Source: Anas platyrhynchos
Taxonomy: Eukaryota > Chordata > Aves > Anseriformes > Anatidae
NCBI RefSeq assembly: GCF_047663525.1
Contig: NC_092611.1
Coordinates: 1,029,001 to 1,093,000 of the forward strand
Reading direction: 5' to 3'
DNA length: 64,000 nucleotides
Of this stretch, positions 27,801-39,613 are shown one piece after another (the stretch's first letter is position 1; every line of letters starts with the position of its first letter). Both the position numbers and the translations under genes were made by a program. Below the pieces are notes generated by a model that was not told the DNA's origin, searched no databases, and was given only the letters and a program-made list of their open reading frames with translations.

Positions 27801-28201
27801 CTCCTGAAATCATTTTCATGAACAATTCGTCATGAAAAGTACTCTGATGGAAATATAATTTGCAATAGAGACCAGTGAAAAAATCAGATGTTGTCTCTGG
27901 CAACTGTACCAAAATTTCCAGTCACTTGTATGGGTCAAAAAAAAAATTAAATCCAGTTCCATACCCTCACGTCAAATAAAAAGATAAACTTATTAAGTAC
28001 TGTCCATAAGGATATGAGTGTTTTTATCTGCTTTTCATGAAAAACAAAGAAAGAAAAACACACGCACCCTATCCCAAAGTATCACCTCTCCTAAGGCTTG
28101 AAATTTGCTTTTAATTGAAGTTTTAACACATCTGTGTTCCATTCCTACTGTGGGAATAGAAATGTTGTTTTTGCAGAGTTACATTGTTTAGAAGGAGGGA
28201 A
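15899..28201. other. Long AT-rich intergenic stretch
   Basis: I find no gene. Visible content is simple sequence: (AAAAT)n at 23196-23295 (listed separately), ATT repeats at about 23582-23597, a TG run at about 22541-22552, and T-rich tracts near 24390-24420 and 26680-26703. Unrecognised interspersed repeats could be hidden here; I cannot align them by eye. Confidence 0.55.
23196..23295. repeat. (AAAAT)n pentanucleotide microsatellite
   Basis: About 19 units of AAAAT in register, with a single visible A/T-to-G interruption at about 23241. On the minus strand it reads as an alternating Phe/Tyr open frame, which is an artefact of the repeat. The near-perfect register suggests recent growth. 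Confidence 0.95.
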
Positions 28202-28625
28202 TGTGGTACTGAGATATGCTTACAGTGATGAGAAAGTTTAGCAGGCGACCTAGTGAAATGCAGACAACCAGACTCCTTAGGACAATTAGGTGAAAATCAC
28301 GGTGTCAAGTCAAGTCAGATAAGTGAAGAAACATTACCACTTCAAGCAGTAAAAATGTCAAAAGAAATTTGAAATTTAACAGGCCGGCAACTGAAGGCCA
28401 TGCATTGTTTGTGAAGCATCAGATAGATTGTGAACCTGGATTACCCACTCAGTGGGGAAACAGGGGAGGGTCCTGCCATCAAAAGGTATATAAACTGTGT
28501 TTTGGAACTAGTAGATGCGCTCTCTCCTGCTTGTGGGGCGCCCGCCATTGCAATCGCGAATAAATTACTACTTCACTGAGATCCTCGCCTGAGCCTAAGT
28601 TATTGGCTACGGAGTGTTTCACACA
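28191..28625 (+). mobile_element. ERV LTR with adjoining polypurine tract
   Basis: A purine run at 28191-28201 is followed by TGTGGTACTGAG at 28202, as expected of a polypurine tract next to the 5' TG of a 3' LTR. Within the element there is a TATA box (TATATAAA, 28487-28494). About 65 bp further on is a poly(A) signal (AATAAA, 28559-28564) after a GC-rich R-like stretch. The element ends in CA at about 28623-28625. The length of about 425 bp fits an LTR. The TATA and poly(A) spacing is seen directly; the 5' boundary is inferred. No gag/pol coding sequence is visible upstream, so this is a solo or relic LTR. Confidence 0.65.
28487..28494 (+). promoter_or_regulatory. TATA box of the LTR
   Basis: TATATAAA lies about 285 bp into the LTR. 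The poly(A) signal AATAAA follows at 28559-28564, which would place the U3/R boundary near 28515-28520. Confidence 0.6.
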
Positions 28626-28802
28626 CTACCTCATCTCTGTGTGCCAATGGTGTCCATACAGAAATACATACTTCATAAGAGAAAAAGAAAGATGATGACA
28701 GTTCCCTTGATCAATTTTTAGCAGGTTCCTCTAGGCAGCTGTAGCTTTAATCCCAGAGTCAGAAATTAAGACTAAATCTGTGAAGAAGTGCATTAAACAA
28801 AT

Positions 28803-29008
28803 TTCACCCACTATGAGGGTGGTGAGGCAGTGGCACAGGCTGCCCAGAGGAGCTGTGGGTGCCCCATCCCTGGCAGTGCCCAAGGCCAGGCTGGATGGGA
28901 CTTTGAGCAACCTGGTCTGGTGGGAGGTGTCCCTGCCCATGGCAGAAGGGGTGGAACCAGGTGGTTTTAAGGGCCCTTCCAATCCAAACCATTCTGTGAT
29001 TCTATGAA
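28803..29008 (+). mobile_element. CR1 LINE 3' fragment
   Basis: This is a well-preserved CR1 tail: GGTGGTGAGGCAGTGGCAC, CCCAGAGGAGCTGTGG, AAGGCCAGGCTGGATGGGAC and a terminus of ATTCTGTGATTCTATGAATT. The 5' end is imprecise (28755-28803 may also belong to it). It is non-coding. Confidence 0.9.
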
Positions 29009-29044
29009 TTGTTGGAACTGTACTGTAGCATTCCAGCCAAGCTT

Positions 29045-29176
29045 TGTGTACTGGGTACACATGGTAAAGGTTTGGCTGCAGGGGTGAGCAGAGCCCAGCA
29101 GCTGCCTCATGTCAGAGCAGAGCTAGCTCCGGCCGGCTCCAAAAGGTTCTGGCTGCTGGCCAGAGCTGAGCCAGAA
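29045..29176 (+). mobile_element. Partial ERV LTR, same family as 42647-43280
   Basis: The piece begins TGTGTACTGGGTACACATGG and runs through a CCGGCCGGCTCC phrase to GGCCAGAGCTGAGCC. This matches the start of an abundant avian LTR family as I remember it, and its opening resembles TGTGTTGGGTTTATGAGG at 42647. It is truncated at the 3' side near the hairpin at 29174. Family assignment is from memory, so moderate confidence. Confidence 0.5.
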
Positions 29177-29202
29177 AGTTTAAATCACGAATTTAAACTT
29201 TC
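29174..29202. repeat. Perfect 12-bp inverted repeat (hairpin)
   Basis: GAAAGTTTAAAT (29174-29185) is followed by the 5-base spacer CACGA and the exact reverse complement ATTTAAACTTTC (29191-29202). It sits at the 3' limit of the partial LTR. A T-run terminator is not present, so a function is not evident. Confidence 0.75.
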
Positions 29203-30317
29203 CACTTACCACAGCAAACTTCTATGTATGTCACCTGTTGGTTGCTTAGATCTCTTCCTGATGCACAGTAGCGCAAGGCTCAATTTTAAAAAGTCCCTTA
29301 TTAGGAAACCAGGATGAATGTGACAAGGAGGGAACAGTTTATCACTTCATTCTTTCTCTAACTATCTCCCATTCTTCACTTCTAGGGCAGGACGCTCAAT
29401 TCACTATGAGCAGTAAAAAAAAAAAAAAAAAAAAAAGGCAACAGGCTGTAGCCACCAGGAAAAAAACAGCTATGATGGAAAGCCTTCAAGGTAAATCATT
29501 AGCTCCTAGACCTTTTTAAGTCCAGTCAACTGATCTCGTCATAAAATGAAGATGAAAGACATGGTCAATACAAATTCAGAAAATGGTAGAACAATCTGTT
29601 TCTTCAGACACAGAACGTCTGCATCCAGCTAGTTTGCAAGTAATCCGATGTGCACAGGAGGATCAGGTGGCGCAGTCAGTTTACTGCAATACCACTTTTC
29701 TCAACTTATAACTTTGTAAGTGCCTTGTTTTATCTCTGCTTGTCAAGCCTTTTGTACCAGGTATGTTTTTGTACTGTGCCTTCTGCCTATTCAGGAGAAA
29801 GCAGAATGATAAGGACAATATGCTTGCTTGCCTACTGCATGCTACAGTAGACAAATCATGGAAACCTTAAACATGGAAGTTAAAATTTTCATGAACGTCT
29901 TAAAAACAATAATAGGAAACTTCTTTAATAGTTGCTATGATCAATCTAAGCACAACTTTTAATTTCCAGACCACTTGTTTTCAATTTTTCATTTCTAGAC
30001 TATGTCTTTCTAACTGTGGGATGGGAAGTGGACAATAAAATTAAAAAGAATCATGGATGGATTGAAGATAAATTAATACTGATGAAGATATATTTTTATT
30101 AACAGGCTGTGAGCTGTGTCTATTTTCAGATTAAAGTTTGCTATAAAAATACGAAGCCAGCATAAGTTTAAAGCCTTCAAATATATTTTGGGTATTTGCA
30201 TAATTACACTTGCAAATTAAAATTCCACTATTAAATACATATATATACAAGCACACCTTTTTATTACTTTTTTTTTTTTAATGGATCGGCACTGGACATT
30301 TTCTGTAACAAATCTTT
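29203..30317. other. Intergenic, no gene seen
   Basis: An A run (about 29416-29437) is the only notable feature. Open frames are short and without recognisable domains. Confidence 0.5.
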
Positions 30318-30441
30318 AAATGACGTTTAGATGTAGAGCTTAGTGATATGGTTTAGTGGAGGACTTGTTAGTGTTAGGTCAGAGGTTGGAATAGGTGATA
30401 CTGGAGTCCTCTTCCAACCTAGATGATTCTGTGATTTTGTA
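30318..30441 (+). mobile_element. CR1 LINE extreme 3' end, same subfamily as the full-length copy
   Basis: The 3' UTR phrases GACGTTTAGATGTAGAGCTT, GATATGGTTTAGTGG and TTAGTGTTAGGTCAGAGG are almost the same as those at 42378-42440 of the full-length element. The piece ends in ATTCTGTGATTTTGT. It is only about 120 bp and non-coding. Confidence 0.9.
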
Positions 30442-32074
30442 AAATATGAATGACCGTGATTTTACCACACTTATTACAAACAATTAAATATCATGCCAAG
30501 TTTATTACATCAAGGCACATATCTTTGTTGAAGAAGATAACCACAATGCAATTTTAACATTTAAATGATAGTACCCAGCACCTCAATTAACCTAGTGCTC
30601 ATGGCACTGAAAGGAAAAAAGAAAGACAAAGAACTCCATATGCATCTGCACATTTCTTAGCAAACAGCAAATTAATTCTGAGTGAGCAGTTTTGAAGTTA
30701 GATACATCATGCATTTGTGTCTCTTGGTAAGAAGTCAGTTTCTCTCGTATGCACGGTTGAGCTACAAAATAAGGAATTACCAAGCACCTGACCTGTTGTA
30801 TGTCCACACAGATATGGAAATCAAGCTGAATTGTTTGCAGTTTCTATCTTTTCTAGAAACCCTAACAGAACGCAATGAGGATAACACAGGTTTAATTCCT
30901 ATTTTCCAGACAAATGGCAGTCCTCCCTCTAACATAGTCTATACTTACGGGTTTAGCTTTAGACAAGTGTACTTCAGAGAACTGAAAGAATTGGCCATCT
31001 TAATGGTAACAAAGGAATTTCTCAGAATTACTGACCACAGAGATTCATAGGAGCAAAGAGTAAGAAAAGATTTTGTAAAGGTTTGTGTACTCTAGGAGAC
31101 CACAATCTCTTTGTCCCCTCCCCCCCCCCCACCGCTATAGCCAGAATTGCAAATGGCTCTGTAAATGTTATGGAGAGCTTTTCTGAAATCAATTCTAATA
31201 GCTTTGAATATAACTATAATCAGATTTTGTTTAAAGCTCTTGATATGTTCTTTGCACAGGATGGCTATCGGGCACATATAATTGAACATTATATAATAAA
31301 GGAAAAATACATTGGCTTTTTGTTCTAGGCACTAGTTTCCATGGACTACTTCTCATTGTATATTACCATTTTCATAAAAGCAGCTCCAAACAGTTGCAAA
31401 GACTTATATATGTAGTCATTTTTTTGCAACGCCCACAAGCTTTAACATTTCAGTTGTTCAGAATCTTACTGGCCTATGCCCCTTTCCCCAACAAAGGAAA
31501 TAAGGGCACAAAAATAATTTCTCTTCTTGTTTTCTAATGTCTTAGAACAACACATATTCTACCTACACCTCAAGAGGCAACAAGTCACCAAATTTCAGGA
31601 AGCATAAAGCATTTAAGCAGGGAAGTCATGCATACACTATTTGGCATGTGTGAAAACCATTCAATTTCAAACATTCTTATCTGTATGGAGAATTTAGGCA
31701 CTTCAGCAATTCCATGCAAATGGTCCAATACTGCTTTCACCATGTTCTCTCTTAAATAATGTTAACCTCATTCATCTCCAGAATCACAAAATTGGTGCAG
31801 TTTACTAAAATTTTGAATGAATTCTCCACCTATTTCCAACACTTGCTTGGAAACAGAGCTGAGAGTGACACCTTACCAAATATGTTTCATTTAGAAAAGA
31901 TTAGAAGACAAAACCTAAGTTTACTGCAAGGAAGTACATAAATTTTAAATTAGTTAGAAATATTAGTACACACAAAAAGCAATATACTATTTTGAATAAA
32001 TTCCTGGTGCATTACTAAGTAACTTTAGGTAAAATAATGTTTATCTAAGAGAAACACGGAATTGCTTTACAGGC
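30442..32074. other. Intergenic, no gene seen
   Basis: An open frame of 122 codons overlaps this stretch (30682-31050) but has no recognisable domain or conserved-looking codon pattern. A C run lies at about 31122-31131. Nothing else is supported. Confidence 0.5.
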
Positions 32075-32367
32075 AAGGAGTAACCTAAAGAGGGGAGGCT
32101 TAGTTTAGATATAAAGAAGAAATTATTTGCTCTGAGGGTGGAGAGGTACAGCAACAGGTTGCCCAGAGAAGCTGTGGATGCACTTACCCACAGAGAAGAT
32201 GTGGAACACTTCCCCACCCCTGGAAGTATTCAAGGCCAGGCTGGATGGGTCCTTGGGCAACCTGGTCCTTGGGCACCAGGGAGGTGTCCCTGCCCTTGTC
32301 AGGGGGCTTGGAACTCAATTATCTTTAAGGTACCTTCCAAACCAAACCATTCTATGATTCTGGGATT
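32075..32367 (+). mobile_element. CR1 LINE 3' fragment
   Basis: This CR1 tail contains GCTTAGTTTAGATATAAAG, GGTTGCCCAGAGAAGCTGTGG, AGGCCAGGCTGGATGGGTCC and a CCATTCTATGATTCTGGG terminus. It is 5'-truncated with an internal duplication-like insertion near 32185-32215. It is non-coding. Confidence 0.85.
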
Positions 32368-35300
32368 CTCACATCCTCTTTCCTTACTACCCTTTTGGAA
32401 GTCAGTACTCTTCAGACAGCTGCAGGCCCTCTTTCAACTTACATTTCTGGGAACAAAAACAAATTTTCATGTTGAATTTATGTCTCACTTTTGAGTATTT
32501 GGGCTCCTCAGTGTTGTATTTGTAAATATTTCATTTCTCTGAGTTTGCCCTTTAAAAACCAAGGGCATTAAAGATCTCTTCCTGTTTACCCATTTAAGTT
32601 AAAGCAAATCAATGAAGAATCATAGGATCTAAAGTTCTTTTGTTTTTTCCTAAATTTTTTCTTAATCCTCAATATCAGATTTGTCATGGCAAAGAAATCA
32701 ATGAAGATACTGGTTGAATGTCAGTACCTAGGCTCTTGGATTATTACTACCATTTTTTTCCCCATAATCCATATTTAGAAAGCTAAAATGTCATATATGA
32801 CTAGAGTGAACACTCCTATCTACTTTTTTCCCTTTAATACTGTTAGAGAGATCTACAGTTTCCAAAAACTACCTCATCAGAAATTCCTTAGTATCTCTTC
32901 CAGACTTCACTGACTCAAGAAACAATGTTATTGACCACACATCTTAGCTTCCTTTCTATTTTCTCTGAACATCATCTTAATTTTTGTAATTACTTTCATT
33001 AGTTAACCTATAGAGCTGGGGTTCAAGCAGATCAAGTTCCTATGTCTAGACATATGTTCCTATGTCTATGAGACTTCCCCCATTCCACACGAACACCTCT
33101 ATAGTGGCATGCTGACCACAACTAATTAATAATCAAATCCATTCTTCAATGGAGTTACATATCTGGTTATCCCTATTATCAGTATTTATATCTTCCTTTT
33201 TCCCTTGCCATTTCTCCTATTACTCTTTTGCTATTTTTACTACATTTGCCATTTTCTTTTTTTAATTCTTAAGTACTAAGTTAGTTTAAAAGAATTCATT
33301 ACTTCTTCCGAAGTCTCATTTTTGACACTTTCTTTTACTATTTTTCCACTCTCAATTTGAAGATTACACTATTGCAGTGGAATCTATCCATCATGAAGAG
33401 CTTGATGTCGTTGAATGTTACCTTGTAGTCAGGTATTCTAAATGAATCTTGAAGTGATTTTTGTTTCTTTTTTAACTTTTATTTATTTATTTATTTATTA
33501 AGGGGATTAAAATAATTTCACCCATATAGCCCCAGCACCTTTCCTAATCTTGGGCAATTACTCGTTAGAGCAAATAATTGTCATTTGTTCCAAGTACCAG
33601 TCTTTGCTAGTAGTGACATTGTTACCAGCTTACCGTCCCCCTCCATACTAGACACCCAAAATTTTCTTTTTAAGTGAAAGAATGTCCTTCTAGAGAATGG
33701 AAGTTTTTACCCTGACATCTTTTAAGGCACTGATCCTTTATTTCCGTCTTACTATTCTAATCTTACTAATTACTATTTAACCCCCAAACTACTCTTTCCC
33801 ATTATGTTTTTGTTTGTTTGTTTGTTTGTTTTTAACATAATTTGCAAATTGCTTTCAGCAAGACATTAAAGATAATGTTATTTCATTAATTTAAAATTAG
33901 TCAAGGTGATTCTCATGATATTTTCTGTTGTTCTTATGCACAAATTGCAAAATACAACTTTTATTAGCCTCACACTGAATTACTTAATTACAGGATGAAA
34001 TCATATTCAGTAATAACAACTAAAGCACTTAGCCGTGTTCAAGAATGAAGTGAAAATCATTTAGATTCTTGCAAGTGGGTTCTCAGAGTTCCAATACATT
34101 TTTAAAGATACTTTTATATCACATAAAATGCATTCTTTTATATGATAGGACAATCCATAACAGAAGAAAATGAAGATCTTCATCCACTACAGCACTCTTT
34201 ACTCTGAAAGAGAATGTCATGCTATAACCATTACAAAGAATTTCATTATTCTCTCAACCACAGCAGCCACCCAGTGGCTACTCTTTTTAATACTCAGACA
34301 CGCATAAAACCAGGAATTTAGGAGATGGTCAGAACTTGCAATTTTCAGTGATAGCCTCTTGCATTAAATATTCCTTTTATGTGAAAGAGGAAATAAAGCC
34401 ATCAACATTTTTTCTTTGGAAGCAGACTCTACACAAACATTCAGAAGAAGAGGAAGAAGAAAAAAACAAAGATATGGATGTAAATGTTGTGAGGCTCTTT
34501 TGTCATTACTGTTTATATATATATATATATAAACATATATATAAACATATATAGTGTCTGTTTGCTTTTCTTTAAATAAGAGACTGTTAATAAGAAGATA
34601 TACTGTTAATAAAGTTTTAATAGGAAAATATTTCTGTGTGATAGGCTATTTTTTTTCTTTAAACTATAAATCTAGAGAGAAAAAAAAAAGTTATTAAATG
34701 GAAAAAAAGTTATTAATGGATGTTAAAAGTATCAAGAAATTTAGACCAACAGCACTGACAGATGTTTCTGAACTACATTATAACTCGTTATGAAAGTTTT
34801 GCAACAGTTCTCAATCTTGCAGGAACATAAGAGAATTTATTTCATGCCTTATTTAAGTGTCTTTTTGCGTAGGTGCCAGAAAATGGCTTCATATCCAAAA
34901 GCTTGCCTGTTTTTTTTTTAACTGTATTGGTCTAGCTAAAAATGTTACTCTCCCTGCCATTTTTGCCTTGAAGATATCCGTAAACCTTCACAGTTTCAAT
35001 ATTAGTGATTATTAGACACTTTAATATTTATAAAGCAATTATATACAGCCAAAGAGGAACTTAAATAATAAAATTCATTTAAGATGACAAGAAGCATGAA
35101 GTTCTTCATCCACATTCTTATGATCTTCCAAATACTCTACTTGAAACCACTTCTTTCCATTTTCTAAGTTCCGAGTTTAACAAAATCTGTGTACATAATG
35201 TTTCAATAATGAGGAAAACCTCTATAAAATTCAAAAACTATAACAAATATAAATTATTATCAATGAATAATGCATGTTACTACCAGACAAGAAGTGACAG

Positions 35301-38300
35301 ACGATTACAAAGAAAAGAACCAATACACTTTGTTGTAAATGGCATCGGTTTCTGCTGTGCATACCTAAGTATGTTGGAAGATATATACTTATTGTTACAG
35401 GAGTTCCCTCCAGCAATCTTAATATTTGGAAACTGCTATAGTGCACTCTCATTTCAATTGAATGAATGCCATTCTTTGATATTCCTGTATAAGAAACAGA
35501 ATCAGGAATGATTCTTTGAAATATAAACTTGTGTAATAATTTTGCGTTCTTTCACGTTATTACTAGCCTCTACAACTGTATTACTTGTGCTTTCAGTAAA
35601 CTGATAAAAATTTTTGCCATTTCATCTATAATGATAATGATCTCTAGGAAACAAAATACATAATTAAAAAATCATAAGCTGACCTTCAATGTATGTTTGA
35701 CCAAAGTCTGGAATTTCTCTTTGAACTGAATCTGATAATTGTGTTCTGTGCTAGAGACGATCACGTACAGTCAGGACTATGCTGCAGCTTCCTTGACACA
35801 AAGCTACACAGTCAGTGTCACCAGTCTTCCATACATATGTAGGACAAGCCCACTTTCTGCATCAAGCTGAGTGAAGGTCTACATGAAGTCTTTTAGCAGC
35901 ACCTACAGATTCCTGTTTTTTTTTTTGTTTGTTTTGTTTTGTTTTTCTCTCAGAGATAGCCACTTCTTTTTGTCACATTTTCTGCTTACTTAAATTTCTT
36001 TTTCTTCTCCATCATTATTAGCCCCCAACTTCAAGATGACCCATTTATTTCTGCCCATTTTTCTTTGTAGAGGGTTCAGAACCTCTAACTGAGAACCCAG
36101 GAATCAAACATTTTGACACATCTACTTGTTGGTTTGACACCTGGAATTTGATATATAAGTTCAGGTTGAGGAACTGGTATGTTCTCCAAAGCAGACTGCA
36201 GGCAACACACAAAAAGTTAATGGAAATATGTAATTTCTTCATACATCATCCCTTCTCATGGAGGAAAGTAGTTACTAACTTATCTTTGTTCAACTCCTTA
36301 ACCTGAAACTACTTGCTCTCAATAATTTATATTTGACTTTAATTACGTTTCAGTTCTAAGTTCCAATGAATTCTGATAGACCATATTACTGAAAACATTT
36401 GCTTAGTGTTTGCATCATTTAACCAAGGCTAGGGTCGATAAATATTAGCTAGCAGTAGGCCTACAGTCCTAATTTTTATTTTTTTTTAAATTCCTTCTGC
36501 TGGACTACAGTACTACCTGAAGCTATGACTTCAGTTTTTCCACTGCAACATGCTTAGCCACTGACAGACTAGGCTGTTGTATGGATAATACCCTTGCCAG
36601 AATTTTAAACCCTGCCCAGTGAGATTCAATTTTTATTGGACATTGGAATTAATAATGAAATCAGTTCTTAACTGAATTTAGCAAATCCCAAAGACCTTAA
36701 ATTCTCTAATACTTGATTTTTTATTTTCCACTTGGAGTTTCTGAAACAAAATGAGAATAATATTAATAAAGTAGTGGAAGTAAACAAAACCAAGCATTAA
36801 TATTGGATTAATATTAATGATCCAATTAATGGAGCAGTTTGTCATTCACTGATGGATCATCAGATTAGCCATAAAACATGCAACATGTTACAAAGAAGGG
36901 TTCAACATATCCACTATATAGAATAAACAACTGATGTAGTGTATGCCTCTGTACCTGATGTACGTAGTGTATAAGTGAATGAGAAATTTGGAAGAAGCAA
37001 TAAAGTAGAGTGAGCCAGAGCACAAGACGGTATGAGAGATGAAGAGGGACAATGTGACTGTGTAAGAAAAAGACTTGGGCAAGCACACAAGACTAAGCAT
37101 GAAGAAGCACGTGTGAGAAAGACAGAGCAAGAGAGCACGTGCCCATGACTGAACACAAAGGAGCATACAGAAGACTGACGAACAGCAAGTGAAAGGGCAA
37201 GAGCCAAGACAATGAGAGACAGCAAGTGAGCCAGAGGTAAAATGAAGAGAGTGCGTAACAGAGGGCACACGGGGGAAGGGGTGCACACCCAATGATGGCA
37301 TGAGAGCACAACAGAGATACAGAGCACAAGGTCTCTTCTCTGGTATCTCTTTCAAAAATCAGCACATTATAGCATCCAGATATTTTCTCATATTAGGAAA
37401 AATCAGGCAATGTTACCCACATGAGTGATCACCACTCAAACACTGTAACTTCACATAGCATTTGGCATGAAAGGCAAATTACTGGTTTGGAAGGTGGGGG
37501 GGTTAAATCTGACAGGGAGCTAACACACACACAAGTGAAAGAGGAACTCTTCACACGCTACTTTCGTGTACAAACAAGAATTTCATCACAGTGGAGCAAA
37601 AACATATAGTAGCAATAGCACAGGTGTCCTATGATCAGCAATATCAACAATAAAACCACAATCTCACCAAAGACAGGAGAGAATATTTAAGGTTTTAAAA
37701 ACAGAGTCAAAAGTTAGTAATTATTTAAAAAAAAATGACTCACCCACTCACCTAGTGCATTTTAAATTGGAGAGCAAAGTTAGGAGAAAGACAGCAGCTG
37801 TCTCTTTCACCAATTACCTGCCAGTGCTAAAGTACTACATTTGCATCCACAAAATGCAATGCAAAACTAAATTTTACTGCATTAAGAGAACTGCTTAGTC
37901 TATCGCTTCACAGTTCAGAGAAAACATAGAAGACCCAGAACAGAATCTTGATGCACTTCTGTTTTAAAATGCAAGTCCTGACAACCTGACAATGTTTCAT
38001 GTAGCCCCTTTATCTCAAAAAATATATAATAATAATAAAAATTAAAATTAAAAATCTCTCTCTCATATGAAACTTGAGCTATCCCAGAATGTATTGTTTC
38101 ATTTCCAGCACACATGAAATGTAACAAGATATTGCACTTTGGTTGCCTTTTAAAAACAGAAGCACAGCAGAACTCAACATTATCCATAATCCTTTCATTC
38201 ACATATTTCCTCTCACCTCTTTCATTTTTTAATCAGAGAATTGAATTATTATTGGCCTTAAAAGGCTGATACTTTACCACATCTTGCAAAGTACAAAAGC

Positions 38301-38391
38301 AACTTTACCTTTTCCCTGCTGCAGCCTGCCTTTTGTTCTTCTTAATCTTTAGGTTAGTCATTTTTAAAATCTTCTCCACTGTGAAATCAAA
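32368..38391. other. Intergenic stretch with simple repeats
   Basis: No gene is recognised. Contents include TTTA repeats (about 33480-33500), TTTG repeats (about 33804-33832), TA dinucleotides (about 34515-34553) and a T-poor, purine-rich block at about 36990-37330 (listed separately). Open frames up to 155 codons on the minus strand in that block are low-complexity by-products. Confidence 0.55.
36990..37330. repeat. Purine-rich, T-poor degenerate repeat block
   Basis: About 340 bp of + strand DNA dominated by A, G and C with variations on GAGCA/AGAGCAAG/GCAAGTGA words, very different from the AT-rich surroundings. Two CACGTG E-boxes lie at 37108-37113 and 37136-37141. It looks like an old tandem or low-complexity array, but I cannot define a single unit. 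The composition is seen; origin is unknown. Confidence 0.4.
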
Positions 38392-38474
38392 CAGGTCGCG
38401 CAGGCAGGGCGAGCAGGAAGGGCAACCCCCGCCCACACGAACGCCTCTTAACGACGGTCTTTAGGTAGGCGATA

Positions 38475-39557
38475 ATGGTCTCCACAAGGCACGGAGCGCT
38501 CTGCAGGAGGTCGGTACACACCCAGACCGACTGCCCGTTAAAGAATGCAGCGGTTCAGGTCACCGGATGCAGGGAGTGTCAGAGCCTGCTGCTGCCGTCG
38601 GCGGGAGGCAGAGACGCTGCGTGCGTGAGATGTGAGCAAGTGGTTGACCTGATCCGCATGGTGGCGGAGCTCAAGGAGGAGGTGGAGAGGCTGAGGGCCA
38701 TCAGGGAATGTGAGCGGGAGATAGACTTCTGGAGCAACTCCCTGCAGGGCCTCAAGGAGAGGTACCGGGGTGAGACACCCCAAATGGGGGTGGACCCCCT
38801 GCCCTGTCGCCGTCGGACAGAGGGAGGGGATCTGGGAGTTGAGGAGGAGTGGAGACAGGTCCCTGCGCGACATGGCAGGCGATGCCCTCCCCTTCCGGCC
38901 CCACCTTCCCAGGTGCCCTTACAAAACAGGTTTGAGGCCCTGGAGCTTGAGAGACCAGCAACTGAGGAAGAGATAGACAGTGTTCCCAGGAGGATGCCTA
39001 GGGTGAGGAGGTCGACTCCACGCATCAGGACTGCCTCCACCAAGAAAGAAAGAAGGGTGATTGTCGTGGGAGACTCTATCCTTAGGGGGACAGAGGGCCC
39101 TATTTGTCGGCCTGACCCTACCCGTAGGGAAGTCTGCTGCCTCCCTGGGGCCAGAGTCAGGGATGTTGCCAGGAAGCTCCCCAACCTGGTACGCCCCTCT
39201 GATTATTATCCTCTCCTGATAGTCCAGGCGGGCAGTGATGACATTGATGACAGAAGCCTGAAGGCTATCAAAAGAGACTTTAGGGGGCTGGGACGGTTAG
39301 TGGACGGAGCAGGAGTGCAGGTAGTATTTTCGTCCATCCCTACGTTGACAGGGAGGGGTATGGAGAGGACAAGGAAAGCCCACCTGTTAAACACGTGGCT
39401 CCGGGGCTGGTGCCTATGCAGAAATCTTGGGTTTTTCGACCATGGGGCAGTTTACTCAGCACCTGGTCTGATGGCCGTAGACGGGTCCCTATCCTTTAGG
39501 GGAAAAAGGATCCTGGGCCAGGAGCTGGCGGGGCTCATTGATAGGGCTTTAAACTAG
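38475..39557 (+). CDS. CR1 ORF1 protein (zinc-knuckle-like, coiled coil, SGNH esterase-like)
   Basis: This is a 360-residue CR1 ORF1 protein. CR1 ORF1 proteins bind RNA and help ribonucleoprotein formation. Visible parts are a Cys pair cluster (C32, C35, C50, C53; C-X2-C-X14-C-X2-C), a Lys/Glu/Arg-rich stretch at about 56-100 that reads as coiled coil, a Pro/Arg-rich linker, and an esterase-like domain from about 193. That domain has the SGNH block I motif VVGDSILRG with the nucleophile at S201. The Asn block reads AGSDD (252-256) and the final block reads [10 protein letters not shown] (335-344). In the CR1 copies I remember, the last block is DGVHLS with the catalytic His, so this copy appears to have lost the His. 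ORF1 ends 56 bp before the ORF2 ATG. The start is the first ATG after the GC-rich leader; an alternative downstream start cannot be excluded. Confidence 0.88.
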   Translation: MVSTRHGALCRRSVHTQTDCPLKNAAVQVTGCRECQSLLLPSAGGRDAACVRCEQVVDLIRMVAELKEEVERLRAIRECEREIDFWSNSLQGLKERYRGETPQMGVDPLPCRRRTEGGDLGVEEEWRQVPARHGRRCPPLPAPPSQVPLQNRFEALELERPATEEEIDSVPRRMPRVRRSTPRIRTASTKKERRVIVVGDSILRGTEGPICRPDPTRREVCCLPGARVRDVARKLPNLVRPSDYYPLLIVQAGSDDIDDRSLKAIKRDFRGLGRLVDGAGVQVVFSSIPTLTGRGMERTRKAHLLNTWLRGWCLCRNLGFFDHGAVYSAPGLMAVDGSLSFRGKRILGQELAGLIDRALN

Positions 39558-39613
39558 GTAAGAAGGGGGATGGGGCTGAAGCAAGGACTGTTGGGGCTGT
39601 GCCAGGGGGAGCA

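Noticed and set aside
30682..31050. 122-codon + strand frame in the desert
   Set aside because: No domain and no splice context; antisense frames of similar length also exist.
36888..37355. Overlapping minus-strand frames up to 155 codons, Leu/Ser/Cys-rich
   Set aside because: They are by-products of the T-poor repeat block, with several frames open at once.
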